DNA of 64,000 bases from Muribaculaceae bacterium. GTDB taxonomy: Bacteria; Bacteroidota; Bacteroidia; Bacteroidales; Muribaculaceae. Of this stretch, positions 27,004 through 36,306 are shown piece after piece; within the stretch, counting starts at the first letter, position 1; every line of letters begins with the position of its first letter. The notes under the pieces were generated by a model that saw nothing but the letters and a program-made list of their open reading frames with translations, did not search any database and had not been told where the DNA came from. Position numbers and translations under genes: made by a program. The stretch lies in NCBI GenBank assembly GCA_029060725.1, contig JAIDTL010000134.1:1-64000 (forward strand), written 5' to 3'.

Positions 27004-28737
27004 TTATTTCTCTTGTTTCATCATCTTTCGGATGTAGGGACCAAGATTCGACTCGTTAGGATCAAGACCTAATTTACGTCGGATGTCGCTGCTGATATTG
27101 TAATGTCGTGCCAGATCAAGATAAGAGCCAATCTCCTTTCCCCGAAGTCCGAGGGAGTATAGACACACATAGTTAATTTCCCTTTCCGTCAAACCATGCT
27201 TAATAAGATCATCTATAAACTTTGGATACATTGCTTGAAAAGCTTTTCTTGTAGAGTTTTGAAATTTTTTGCGGTCTTTGTGAATGATTTCCACATATTT
27301 TCTGAAAGGTTTGGCATAAGTATCATCATTTGAGATTTCTTTTGCGAGCAATCCATTAAGCAAATCAAGCCTCTCTCTGACGATATTCTTCATCTCAGAA
27401 GAGAGTTCATCACGCTGCTCTAAAAGAGCTGAGAGGCGCTCTTGCTCGTTTTCGAGCTGACTGATTTCGAGATACATATTTTTTGTTTGCAGCTGTAGTT
27501 TCTCTGTCTCCAAATGTAATTTATCAGCCTCCAACTGCAGCCTCTCAGCATTCTGCTCAGCTATTATTCGACCTGCTTTGTTGAGTCTATACCTATAGTA
27601 GATAAAGCCTATAATGCATATTAGTACAGCCACTCCTGCCAATATCCATTTGATAGCATTGTCTCTTTTATGAATCTTTCCCATGCTCTCAATCTCCATA
27701 GCGTGCTTCTTCTCCGAGAAAAGAAGTTCGTTGGAGAAGAGTTGAGCATGATACCCGTCAAGCAAACTTGAATAATTCTTGAAAGCATCCAAAGAAGCTC
27801 TATCTTCCCCAAGACTCTCTAAAATCTCAGCCTTTACAGACCAGTAAGTCAGCGAATCAAGTATATTCTCCGGAGCAATTTTTGCCTCATTAAGATATTT
27901 CAGACCACTATTAGGCTCGCCTACCTTAGAATATGCCATTGAAAGAGTCATATTCATGTCATCTGTCACTCCTGTATTCTGCACATCTTCAATTATTTTA
28001 AGGATTTCTTCTTCTGTACCGAAATTTACCGCACATTTCAGGAACGGAAGCATAGTTGCCCTTTTCAGAGAAGGTGAATCCTTGACAATAGCATTGCATT
28101 CCATCAATATACTGTCAGCTTTATGTTTATTATTTAGGATGATTTCTCCGGTCAATGCCCTGAGATTGCTCTTTAATTGCAGCGGATGTTTGTCTAATCT
28201 ACCATATATCTCGGCAGCCCTGAGATTATTGTCAACAAAATCATTAATCTGATACTGTCTGTAGTATAGAGTCGCCTGAGCGACAAGAATACGCGCCAAT
28301 GTCAAAGAGTCTGAAATCTGATCTAAGTTATCAAGTCCCATGAGATATGATTGCATGGCAATATCGTCATCACCTGCATTCCGATGAATCCTTCCCTTGT
28401 AGTAATAAGTTCTAATTTTCTCATCTGGATTCCCTTTCCTAAGGTAGTAGTCAATCGCTGGCTGAAGAACATCAAAGGTCGTGGTGTTAATATAGTTTTT
28501 GTCCAATGCCATCGATTTCAGTAATGCATATCTGGCCTTAATACGGTTTCCTCGAAGGTCTGAACCATCAATACAATTCAATATGTAAAGAGCAGAATCA
28601 GGCATATCTTCCATCAGCTCCTCCGCAATATTCAGTCTGTCATCTATATCACTTGGACCATTGCAACCAATAACATACAGCGATCCTATCAATCCTACGA
28701 CTGCGATCATGATATTATAAAAAAATCTTCTTTCCAT
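27004..28737 (-). CDS. TPR-membrane-coiled coil-HTH regulator
   Basis: 577 residues. The N terminus is a lipoprotein-like signal (LIGSLYVIGCNG). TPR-type helical repeats fill about residues 35-350, a membrane helix (WILAGVAVLICIIGFIYYR) lies near 375, then a long coiled coil (AERLQLEADKLHLETEKLQL) and a C-terminal LuxR-like HTH (HGLTEREINYVCLYSLGLRG). Proteins of this layout in Bacteroidota are thought to pass an envelope signal to gene expression. It is divergent from the secreted-protein cassette at 29085-33973 and may control it (inference). A -7 box (minus-strand TAAATTTG, 28761-28768) lies upstream. Confidence 0.82.
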   Translation of the reverse strand: MERRFFYNIMIAVVGLIGSLYVIGCNGPSDIDDRLNIAEELMEDMPDSALYILNCIDGSDLRGNRIKARYALLKSMALDKNYINTTTFDVLQPAIDYYLRKGNPDEKIRTYYYKGRIHRNAGDDDIAMQSYLMGLDNLDQISDSLTLARILVAQATLYYRQYQINDFVDNNLRAAEIYGRLDKHPLQLKSNLRALTGEIILNNKHKADSILMECNAIVKDSPSLKRATMLPFLKCAVNFGTEEEILKIIEDVQNTGVTDDMNMTLSMAYSKVGEPNSGLKYLNEAKIAPENILDSLTYWSVKAEILESLGEDRASLDAFKNYSSLLDGYHAQLFSNELLFSEKKHAMEIESMGKIHKRDNAIKWILAGVAVLICIIGFIYYRYRLNKAGRIIAEQNAERLQLEADKLHLETEKLQLQTKNMYLEISQLENEQERLSALLEQRDELSSEMKNIVRERLDLLNGLLAKEISNDDTYAKPFRKYVEIIHKDRKKFQNSTRKAFQAMYPKFIDDLIKHGLTEREINYVCLYSLGLRGKEIGSYLDLARHYNISSDIRRKLGLDPNESNLGPYIRKMMKQEK

Positions 28738-29084
28738 CTCTATAAGTTTTTAGCGGCTCACAAATTTAAATAAAATTTTTGATATCACCTAATATTGTAA
28801 TGCAATTCCAGACTCCATCAATATGCTCTGCAAACGCCTGCTAATGACCTAAAATCTGCTAAATATGAAACTTTTAACCATGCCGTTAAACTTTGCATTT
28901 AAACTATATTGATTATCAGCAAAATAAACCTAAAATCGTTAAACTTTTTTACTTGACATCAAAGGTATTTTTACCTATTTTTGCAACCGAATATAATACT
29001 TATGTAAGTACATTCTACCTCATTCAAAAGCTAAGATCCAAGCGAGTTCAATACAATTTATTAACATTAAAAAACAGAAAAGTC
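28738..29084. other. Divergent regulatory region
   Basis: This 347-bp AT-rich region separates the TPR/HTH regulator (minus) from the secreted-protein cassette (plus). It contains a minus-strand -7 box at 28761-28768 and a complete plus-strand promoter at 28953-28983, which leaves a leader of about 95 nt before the ATG at 29085. No gene is seen. Confidence 0.6.
28953..28983 (+). promoter_or_regulatory. Promoter of the secreted-protein cassette
   Basis: TTG (28953-28955), 20-bp spacer, TATTTTTG (28976-28983). Confidence 0.75.
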
Positions 29085-29441
29085 ATGAAAAAATTTATTC
29101 TGTTATTCCTTATGGCAATCGCCATGACAACATCCGCATTCAGCGAGCGCTCTCAAATTTCCTTACGCACACATAAGTACGGAGAAAACTCAGGAAGTCT
29201 AATTGAAGAAGACCATGATCCAATCCGACTTCCGATATTCGTCTACTACGATCCCGACACCAAGATCCTAGAAGTCTGGTGTGACAACGACAACATCCAA
29301 GCCGAAGTCTACGTCTATGACGAATCAGAAGCCGTGGAAGCATATTCACCTTACTTGAATATAACTCTAACGCTTACATCTTCCAATATACATTCCATAA
29401 AACTTATAGGCGATGGCTGGGAAGCTGAAGGATGCATTTAA
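29085..29441 (+). CDS. DUF3244-like secreted small protein
   Basis: 118 residues from the ATG of MKKFILLFLMAIAMTTSAFS, a clear signal peptide. The mature part (ISLRTHKYGENSGSL, PIFVYYDPDTKILEVWCDN, then an Ig-like C-terminal strand set) fits DUF3244 proteins of Bacteroidales, small periplasmic or secreted beta-sandwiches of unknown role. Its end lies 26 bp before the start of the next gene, so the two form one operon. Confidence 0.72.
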   Translation: MKKFILLFLMAIAMTTSAFSERSQISLRTHKYGENSGSLIEEDHDPIRLPIFVYYDPDTKILEVWCDNDNIQAEVYVYDESEAVEAYSPYLNITLTLTSSNIHSIKLIGDGWEAEGCI

Positions 29442-29467
29442 ATTTCTTTTATAATAATGTAACGACC

Positions 29468-31180
29468 ATGAGCAAGTGTCAAATAATAACAACCTTAATA
29501 TTTTTGATGACATTCTTTCACGGAATGGCAATGATGCAAACTAGCAACTATTCAGCTGAAACAAAGGTCTTAAATATTTCCAAATCATATCAAGATAATC
29601 TTCTTAACGAAGATATGAACTTGAAGCATTTTGAAGTGAATATACCTGAAGATGGATATTATTACGCCGAATTCTGGTTATTACCAGCACAATATTCTGA
29701 TGGCTCCTTCACTAAGTTTTCTATATATGCAAATGATGTATTTATTGGACATATAATTCCCAATAAAGGCAATTGGCAATCTATCAGAATTAATGACCGA
29801 GAAAGAATTGAACTGAAGAAGGGCCATAATATCATAACGATTGCTGTACCTGCACCAGAAGTACCTTCAGTTGAGAAAATTAAACTTGCATCGACTGATG
29901 AGGAAGCCAATATTTCTGCGTCTGCATATCAAAAATTCTATGATGAAGCAGTTTCCTGTGTATCCTACGATGTTCCTGACGAATTGTTTGACTTTTATTC
30001 TGCAAACATATATCAAGAAAATCAAACAAGTAACATACAGGAATTCGCTGTAAAACATTTTGCGGACGTGCCATTGAAATATACATTTTATGATCTATTC
30101 ACATTTCATGAAAATGAAACTATTGAAATACAGACTTCAAGTTTGTCTGAACATGATGTCGATATACTATTTTTAGGAGAAATGAATAATAGCATTATTC
30201 GTCCAAGATATATTTCCAAACAAGATTCTTTAAAAAATAATATCACGAATATTATTGGACGAATTAATCCTGAAAACTTTACATCTCATAATTATAATTG
30301 TGAAGTATACGAAGTACAAGATCTAACAGAATCTTTTAACAGGGTGGCAACCTCTGAAGAACAACAGGGTCTAAATTGGAAAGGTATTTCAAGAAAGTCT
30401 AAAGATAATTTGACTTATCGTATTTTTAAACGCGTAAGAATTCCCCAAAAGGGAGTTTATCTGATACGTCTACGCCATAGAGAATCTGGAAAAACTGGAA
30501 CTGTAAATTTAGCAATAGGGAACCTACACACGACTTATATGTATAATGACGTTCCTATTACTTTTTCATGGATGCCATGTGAAATTCCTGCAAATGGTAA
30601 AGAATATTCCACCATGACTTTTTGTAATAATTCTGAAAAAGATAACCCAATGTTATTTATTCATGGAGCCGTTGCAGACAGGATTGTTGGATTTGCCGAT
30701 GACGCTCCTGAAATCATGCGTTTGATACATGAACTTTCTACAAGTGATAGTTATATACAACAACAATATAAAGTTAAGACTTCTGGTATAAGTGTATGTA
30801 ACTATAGTTCTTCACAACCAGAATCTAAATGCGAAATCCTTGCCGGAATAGATGAAACTATTTTGGAGCCAGATCCTGGTTTGTTCACAAAACCTAAAAG
30901 TAATCAATCTGAAAATATGAATGATCTAGACAAAGAGTTGAATACTATAAAAATATCTGGTTCTTTAGAGCAGTGCAGTATTTTAACAATAACATCTCTG
31001 GATAATATTAACAATGTTATTATTTCTGATATTGATGGAAAAATTATCAAGACTATTAAAGGTAACGGATCTGAAATAAAAATATTTGGAGATTCTTTAA
31101 ATCTTAAAAAAACAGGAATATTTGTAGTATATGTAGAAACAGACAAAGGTTCAACATCTAAGAAAATATTATTTGAGTAA
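29468..31180 (+). CDS. Large secreted protein with sorting-domain-like C terminus
   Basis: 570 residues from the ATG of MSKCQIITTLIFLMTFFHGM (signal peptide). An N-terminal jelly-roll-like region (about 30-150, YYYAEFWLLPAQYSDGSF) is followed by a long region I do not recognise. The last 70 residues (VIISDIDGKIIKTIKGNG, ending TSKKILFE) resemble the C-terminal sorting domain of type IX secretion substrates. The product is therefore likely secreted or surface-held. Base composition is more AT-rich than in the housekeeping genes. Confidence 0.65.
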   Translation: MSKCQIITTLIFLMTFFHGMAMMQTSNYSAETKVLNISKSYQDNLLNEDMNLKHFEVNIPEDGYYYAEFWLLPAQYSDGSFTKFSIYANDVFIGHIIPNKGNWQSIRINDRERIELKKGHNIITIAVPAPEVPSVEKIKLASTDEEANISASAYQKFYDEAVSCVSYDVPDELFDFYSANIYQENQTSNIQEFAVKHFADVPLKYTFYDLFTFHENETIEIQTSSLSEHDVDILFLGEMNNSIIRPRYISKQDSLKNNITNIIGRINPENFTSHNYNCEVYEVQDLTESFNRVATSEEQQGLNWKGISRKSKDNLTYRIFKRVRIPQKGVYLIRLRHRESGKTGTVNLAIGNLHTTYMYNDVPITFSWMPCEIPANGKEYSTMTFCNNSEKDNPMLFIHGAVADRIVGFADDAPEIMRLIHELSTSDSYIQQQYKVKTSGISVCNYSSSQPESKCEILAGIDETILEPDPGLFTKPKSNQSENMNDLDKELNTIKISGSLEQCSILTITSLDNINNVIISDIDGKIIKTIKGNGSEIKIFGDSLNLKKTGIFVVYVETDKGSTSKKILFE

Positions 31181-31489
31181 ATAAACTCTAATAATAATTT
31201 CATTTTACACATGTAACTAACAATCACATCACTTACATTTGGTAAGTTACGAACTAAGAATGAAGTTGTTTAAACTTATTTTATTTAAGATTTCGTCATG
31301 TTTTAGAGTTGATTATTCTTCATGAAGATGGAGCAATGTGAGCATTGTGACTGATGAATGAAGGGAAATACGCCTAAAAGATGGCGGAAGATTAATAAAA
31401 GATTCTTTGGTTTAACACTTCATGATAATTTTATGATTTCGTAAATAGGGTTAAACAACTTCAATATATAATCTGAAAAATTAATAAAA
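31181..31489. other. Intergenic region with a 13-bp inverted repeat
   Basis: TGAAGTTGTTTAA at 31261-31273 recurs inverted (TTAAACAACTTCA) at 31451-31463, framing a 177-bp spacer just upstream of the subtilisin-like gene. No complete promoter or gene is seen within it. Confidence 0.5.
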
Positions 31490-32999
31490 ATGAAAGACAT
31501 AATATCTTTTCTAATGATGATTTTCGTTGTTCACACAATGGCAGCGGAAGCCACTTACTATTATCTGGGAACAAAGAAAATCCCCATATACACAGACATG
31601 TCTAAATCTATCATTATTTCTGAGAAAAAAAAATACTGGTAAATTTAATCATTTATCTGCGATAAAACCATTACGAGTCATTTCTTGTGAAGATTATGAC
31701 GTTACTGTAGTAGAGAATAACAGCACTTCAAATTTTGATCTTGTAAAAAAAATGATCTCTACTACCATAAAAGGATCTGTCATTCATACTTGCTATAAGA
31801 ATGAGGCGGGAGAAGAGATAACTCCAACATCATATATATATGTAGAGCTCAAATCTGAATCTGATTATAATACACTTAAAACTATCGCACAAAATATTGG
31901 GTGCCGTATAATTAAGCAGAACAAATTTATGCCATTATGGTATACATTGTGTACTTCGTTAACAATAGATAAAGATCCTGTAGAGATTGCTAATCAGATC
32001 ATGGAAACAAAATTATTCACCTGTGCTTGTCCAGCATTTGAAATTAAACCTTTAATTTCATATGACCCATTGGTATTAAATCAATGGGGACTGTATAATC
32101 CAGAATACGAAGACATTGATGTATCTGCAAGCGAAGCTTGGAATTATGCGACTGGATGGGGAATAACAGTTGCTGTAATAGATACCGGTATTGAATTAAC
32201 ACATGAAGATTTATATGATAATCTATCTCCGAATAGCTATGACACATCCTCTTCATCATCACCCAGCGTAGTATCTGATAATGGTACATCAAGCCACGGA
32301 ACTCATTGTGCTGGAATTATCGGTGCTTCAAGGAATAACAATAAGGGGATTGCCGGCATTGCTCCGGATGTCAGTTTGATGTCAATTAGTGTAGATTTTT
32401 CTTCCCCTGATATAGAGGCTCAATTAGCGGATGGAATCAACTGGGCTTGTGAAAATTATGCTGATATTTTATCTTGCTCTTGGGGTGGATATATAAAATC
32501 TCCTATTATTGAACAAGCAATTGATAATGCCCTCGAAAACGGTCGATGCGGAATGGGGTGTTTGATAGTATGTGGAGCAGGAAACGGTTGGGTTGGACCT
32601 CCAGTAATTTTCCCGGCCAATTATAATGAAGATGTATTTGCAGTAGGGAATATAGACAGAAATGGAATATGGAATCTATCTTCGGCCAATGGAGAAGAAT
32701 TATTCATTAGCGCACCGGGTACAGACATATTATCAACAATGGTTGATAACTCTTATGGAGAAATGAGTGGAACATCAATGGCCTGTCCATACGTATCTGG
32801 TGTTGTAGCTCTTATGCTGGAGTTGAACCCGGAATTGTCCATAAGTGAAGTGCATGAGATAATAGCCAGAAGTGCTAAGAAAATCGGACATCTACCATAT
32901 TCAACTAATAAAAAGTATGGCAGTTGGAATGAATGTTATGGTTATGGACTGATTGACGCCTGCGAGGCCGTAAAAAATACTCCTGTAAAGTATTATTAA
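31490..32999 (+). pseudogene. Subtilisin-like S8 serine peptidase, frame broken at an A9 run
   Basis: The true start is the ATG at 31490 (signal peptide MKDIISFLMMIFVVHTMAAEA). That frame stops at 31640-31642, directly after nine A (31625-31633). Reading eight A would join it to the long downstream frame, which carries the S8 catalytic triad: Asp in VAVIDTGIELTHEDL, His in SSHGTHCAGI and Ser in GTSMACPYVSG. The oxyanion Asn may lie in VCGAGNGW. The gene is intact apart from this one base, so it may be phase-variable, slippery or a sequencing error. It shares an AT-rich secreted cassette with its neighbours. Confidence 0.82.
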
Positions 33000-33019
33000 T
33001 ATTTATTGTTGAGTTTTTT

Positions 33020-33973
33020 ATGAAAAAATTTATCTTGTTAATGTTATTGTGCGTTGCATTTAACAGTCATTCGGAAAAGGTCAATTATCCAATATCTGGA
33101 CTTTCTGAAGGAGAAATGGCCGGGCACGGGTTTGTGGATCTTGGATTACCGAGTGGAATACTCTGGGCAACAGGCAACTTGGGGTCTGATTCCCGGTATT
33201 TACCAGGCGAATATTTCGCATGGGGTGAGACTGAAACTCGCGATTTATTTAAATGGACAGACTACAAGTTTCTCATCGAAGAATACGCTAATGAAAATGG
33301 CTCACCCAATTATTCCGCAACCGACATAGGAAAGGATATTTCGGGATCCGAATATGATGCCGCGAGCTGTCAATGGGGCCATGGTTGGCGCATTCCAACA
33401 CAGAACGAATGGGAAGAGCTAATCTCCAACTGCCATGTGGAATTCAAGACAGGAAATTTAAATCCACATGAGACCGGATTATACATATATGGCCCAAACG
33501 GTAACTACATCTGTCTTTCGGAGACTTTTAGTCCTCACAATGGAACATCTTTAGCTGTCTCACATGGAGAATATTGGTCTGCTACAGCCATTACCAACAC
33601 GTCAAAAAATGAATGTCCTTCAGCAATGATGTTGACGTTCAATCCAGCTGATTCTAAACTCAAACTTCAAAGAAACGGTCGCCATGACGGTCTTTCCATC
33701 CGACCAGTAATAAGTCGGAAGGATATAAATTCATCAGTTGGTATAATATCAGAATCTCACAACTATATAAAATATGAAAACGGAGATATATTAATCAGCG
33801 ACTACGCAGAAGGATGCCAAATAGTAGTAACAGACCTTTCCGGCAGATGTATTTATATTTCTAATATAAACGACAAGATATGCCAACTTCCTGAATTAAC
33901 AAAAGGCATATATCTGGTATCATTAAACAAAAACGCCAAATCACTTAATACAATCAAAATCATAGTAAAATAA
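33020..33973 (+). CDS. FISUMP-like secreted protein with sorting-domain-like C terminus
   Basis: 317 residues with signal peptide (MKKFILLMLLCVAFNSHS). The middle matches the Fibrobacter major paralogous (FISUMP) type: FVDLGLPSGILWATGNLG, YFAWGET, WGHGWRIPTQNEWEEL and LSIRPV. The last 80 residues (IVVTDLSGRCIYISN, GIYLVSL) look like a type IX sorting domain. It probably decorates the cell surface. It follows the S8 gene by 20 bp and is the last gene of the cassette before a terminator-like hairpin. Confidence 0.75.
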   Translation: MKKFILLMLLCVAFNSHSEKVNYPISGLSEGEMAGHGFVDLGLPSGILWATGNLGSDSRYLPGEYFAWGETETRDLFKWTDYKFLIEEYANENGSPNYSATDIGKDISGSEYDAASCQWGHGWRIPTQNEWEELISNCHVEFKTGNLNPHETGLYIYGPNGNYICLSETFSPHNGTSLAVSHGEYWSATAITNTSKNECPSAMMLTFNPADSKLKLQRNGRHDGLSIRPVISRKDINSSVGIISESHNYIKYENGDILISDYAEGCQIVVTDLSGRCIYISNINDKICQLPELTKGIYLVSLNKNAKSLNTIKIIVK

Positions 33974-33989
33974 TCAAAAGGAATAGATT

Positions 33990-34017
33990 AAGGCTTCATT
34001 TTTTGAGATGAAGCCTT
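33990..34017 (+). terminator. Terminator-like hairpin after the secreted cassette
   Basis: AAGGCTTCAT and ATGAAGCCTT form a perfect 10-bp stem with an 8-nt loop, 17 bp after the stop codon. The following T-rich tail is weak. Confidence 0.65.
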
Positions 34018-34203
34018 AGCTATCTTTTATGCGAATTAAGCAGCTGGCTATGTTTTCAAAGGGTAGTGTGGGCTATCCTTTGGCTCATATCGTCTTTACT
34101 TTATAAATATCCTTGTCTCCATGCGACATCTCTATCGGCTCGATCGGAATATATTGTCTAAATGAAAGAACAGTGGCAATATATTTTACATTGAAGATTT
34201 TCT

Positions 34204-34234
34204 TTGGATATGTAGCAATTATTCATTATATTTG
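34204..34234 (+). promoter_or_regulatory. Promoter kept in front of a gene remnant
   Basis: TTG (34204-34206), 20-bp spacer, TATATTTG (34227-34234), 16 bp before the ATG at 34251. This is the same short-leader arrangement as in front of the intact family member at 4515. Confidence 0.7.
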
Positions 34235-34250
34235 CCGAAAGTTTGAGATT

Positions 34251-34343
34251 ATGGATACACCAAGATACCCAATTGGAATGCAGACCTTCTCAAAAATAAT
34301 TGACGATTCATACGAGTTCTATACATTTTTATTTACATTATAA
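34251..34343 (+). pseudogene. Remnant of an AAA-ATPase-like/PD-(D/E)XK gene
   Basis: Thirty codons open with MDTPRYPIGMQTFSKIIDD, the start of the family also seen at 4515 (RYPIGQQDFKILRE). After that the sequence diverges and stops. The rest of the gene, including the P-loop and nuclease parts, is missing. A deletion probably joined the first codons to unrelated DNA. Confidence 0.7.
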
Positions 34344-34344
34344 A

Positions 34345-34527
34345 ATGGGAAATTATTTCACCTTGGCGTTAATCACGGTCTTGATCAGTGTTGAAGCAAG
34401 AGCTATTGACAAAACCATTAAATGTTACCGTATAAATCCAGCTTCTTTAAAGCCAAACCTGATTACCTTGGCAGTAATGACATTAATTGGATGTATAATT
34501 ATCTACGCGAAGATCCATTTGTGTTAA
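34345..34527 (+). CDS. Small membrane protein
   Basis: 60 residues from the ATG of MGNYFTLALITVLISVEARA. Two hydrophobic helices flank a short basic loop (DKTIKCYRINPASLKPN). Not recognised. It starts one base after the stop of the AAA remnant and could be translated from the same promoter. Confidence 0.4.
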   Translation: MGNYFTLALITVLISVEARAIDKTIKCYRINPASLKPNLITLAVMTLIGCIIIYAKIHLC

Positions 34528-34556
34528 TCAAAAATAGACTTTATTTATGTTTTCTT

Positions 34557-34586
34557 TTGAATATAGCCAAAATATGACTATCTTTG
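34557..34586 (+). promoter_or_regulatory. Promoter of the beta-barrel gene
   Basis: TTG (34557-34559), 19-bp spacer, TATCTTTG (34579-34586). The leader is about 53 nt. Confidence 0.72.
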
Positions 34587-34645
34587 CTTTCGGATTTCAA
34601 ACTGAAATCCCGATAAAAATAACTTCAATATAACCTCATCAGACA

Positions 34646-35338
34646 ATGAAAAAGATTCTTACATTCGCAGCAGTTATGCTGGCAACTGCCTTTGCTGCCA
34701 ACGCTCAGGAAAGCTACGCTCCTGAAAAGGGTGATTTCTCTGTTGAAATCCAAGTGAATCCATTCTCAAACAATTTCACCACATTCAAGCTCGACGCTCT
34801 TCAGGGACGCTATTTCTTCAGCTCCAAAGATGCCATGAGATTTGGCATCGGCTTCGGAATCGACTCCAAGAAAGACCACGACGACACTCAGAATGATGAC
34901 CTTTGGACTAAGACAACCAACTCCAATTTCTCCATTAATTTAGGATATGAAAAGCATTTCTTAAATTATAAACGGGTAGACCTATATGCCGGTGCAGGCC
35001 TCGACTTTAAGCTGAATCGTATCAAGGAGACAGAAAACTTTGGCAACGACCGTCAGACAGTGACATCAAATGCCGGAAACAGCTATAATGAATTCGCAGC
35101 CAAAGCATTCACCGGCATTGATTTCTATGTCTACAAAGGACTGTATGTCGGTGCAGAGTTCGGCATTAAGATCGGCGTTAAGCATTTCCCCGGGCAGGTA
35201 GTGAAGGGTGGCTTCTTCGATGGTGGTTGGCAATCCGGCTGGGACAACAAACATGAAGTGTCGAAGGCCCCAAGCTCATCTTCTTTCGTGCTCGCCACAT
35301 ACGCTGAGCCGTCGCTCCGCCTCGGTTGGAGATTCTAA
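34646..35338 (+). CDS. Outer-membrane beta-barrel protein
   Basis: 230 residues with a signal peptide (MKKILTFAAVMLATAFAANA) and alternating beta strands through to a C-terminal aromatic residue (EPSLRLGWRF), the classic end of outer-membrane barrels. Strands YFFSSKDAMRFGIGFGI and VDLYAGAGLDFKL fit an 8-stranded OmpW/OmpX-like porin fold. Function unknown. It has its own promoter and is convergent with the radical SAM gene. Confidence 0.78.
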   Translation: MKKILTFAAVMLATAFAANAQESYAPEKGDFSVEIQVNPFSNNFTTFKLDALQGRYFFSSKDAMRFGIGFGIDSKKDHDDTQNDDLWTKTTNSNFSINLGYEKHFLNYKRVDLYAGAGLDFKLNRIKETENFGNDRQTVTSNAGNSYNEFAAKAFTGIDFYVYKGLYVGAEFGIKIGVKHFPGQVVKGGFFDGGWQSGWDNKHEVSKAPSSSSFVLATYAEPSLRLGWRF

Positions 35339-35345
35339 CTTGTAG

Positions 35346-36134
35346 TCAGTTGACTTGAACCGGGATGCCCGTCTCCTCCTCTATTCGCTTCCCTATGGCT
35401 GTAAGCTCCTCTTTATCTACTTTTATGAGGTTTTCCTCAGGAGTAGAGCGGTCAAGGCTATAGATCATTATCTCGCGAGGGTTTATACGCTTATACGCTG
35501 AGATAAGTGCCCGGATTTCTTCATCGGTGGTATTGTCTACAGCCTTGCCTTCGTGGGTGCCGCGCAGAATCATCGTCTGGATGATGCCGGTGCCTTCGTA
35601 TTGGCGCAACGCTTCTACGACTTTTTCTACCGAGAAATCTTTTGAATTCGGACGGTCGATCAGACGCATAGTATCTTCAATGGCTGAATCGAGCTTAAGG
35701 ATATTATTGTCAGCCTTTTTCAGAGCTTCCGCCACCTCCGGCTTGAATATCATAGTGGAATTGGTCAGCACCGAGACCTTCGCATCAGGATAAAATGCGT
35801 CTCTAAGCGCGAGGGTATCTTCAATGATATGAGGGAAATCAGGATGAAGGGTAGGTTCCCCATTGCCTGAAAATGTGATGACATCAAGAGGCTCTCCCTT
35901 TGAATGCATATCTTCCAGTTTTGCTTTGAGTTGAGCCTGCACTTGCTCGCGGAGCGGCAGACCCGTAGTGCCTTTCCCTTGGGCATTGAAACCTGCCTCG
36001 CAGTAAAGGCAATCAAACGAACATACCTTGCCATCATTCGGCATAAGGTTGACGCCAAGCGAAACGCCAAGACGGCGACTATGGATCGGTCCGAAGATCG
36101 ATGAATGAAACAGCACTGTCTGATCTTTTCCCAT
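35346..36134 (-). CDS. Radical SAM protein (COG0731-like)
   Basis: 262 residues with the [4Fe-4S] motif CSFDCLYC (Cys38, Cys42, Cys45), then VITFSGNGEPTLHPDF and SVLTNSTMI, which form the SAM-binding strands. It belongs to the COG0731 group (related to the wyosine synthesis enzyme Tyw1), common in Bacteroidota and functionally uncharacterised. It is transcribed alone from its own promoter. Confidence 0.85.
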   Translation of the reverse strand: MGKDQTVLFHSSIFGPIHSRRLGVSLGVNLMPNDGKVCSFDCLYCEAGFNAQGKGTTGLPLREQVQAQLKAKLEDMHSKGEPLDVITFSGNGEPTLHPDFPHIIEDTLALRDAFYPDAKVSVLTNSTMIFKPEVAEALKKADNNILKLDSAIEDTMRLIDRPNSKDFSVEKVVEALRQYEGTGIIQTMILRGTHEGKAVDNTTDEEIRALISAYKRINPREIMIYSLDRSTPEENLIKVDKEELTAIGKRIEEETGIPVQVN

Positions 36135-36155
36135 AATTCAAAACTTTTTTCACTA

Positions 36156-36186
36156 CAAAATTAGCTAAAAAATCTCAAACTCCCAA
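36156..36186 (-). promoter_or_regulatory. Promoter of the radical SAM gene
   Basis: Minus-strand TTG (36184-36186), 20-bp spacer, TAATTTTG (36156-36163). Confidence 0.72.
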
Positions 36187-36249
36187 ATCTTACGACATCA
36201 ACAAAGCTATTGAATCATAAGAGGCAAGCAATCTGATACATATTTATTT

Positions 36250-36279
36250 TTGCGATATCAGATTTTTTTGCTACCTTTG
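36250..36279 (+). promoter_or_regulatory. Promoter of the GHMP kinase operon
   Basis: TTG (36250-36252), 19-bp spacer, TACCTTTG (36272-36279). The leader to the TTG start codon at 36307 is about 22 nt. Confidence 0.75.
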
Positions 36280-36306
36280 CAAAAAATGTTGTAATTCTCA
36301 ATCAAA

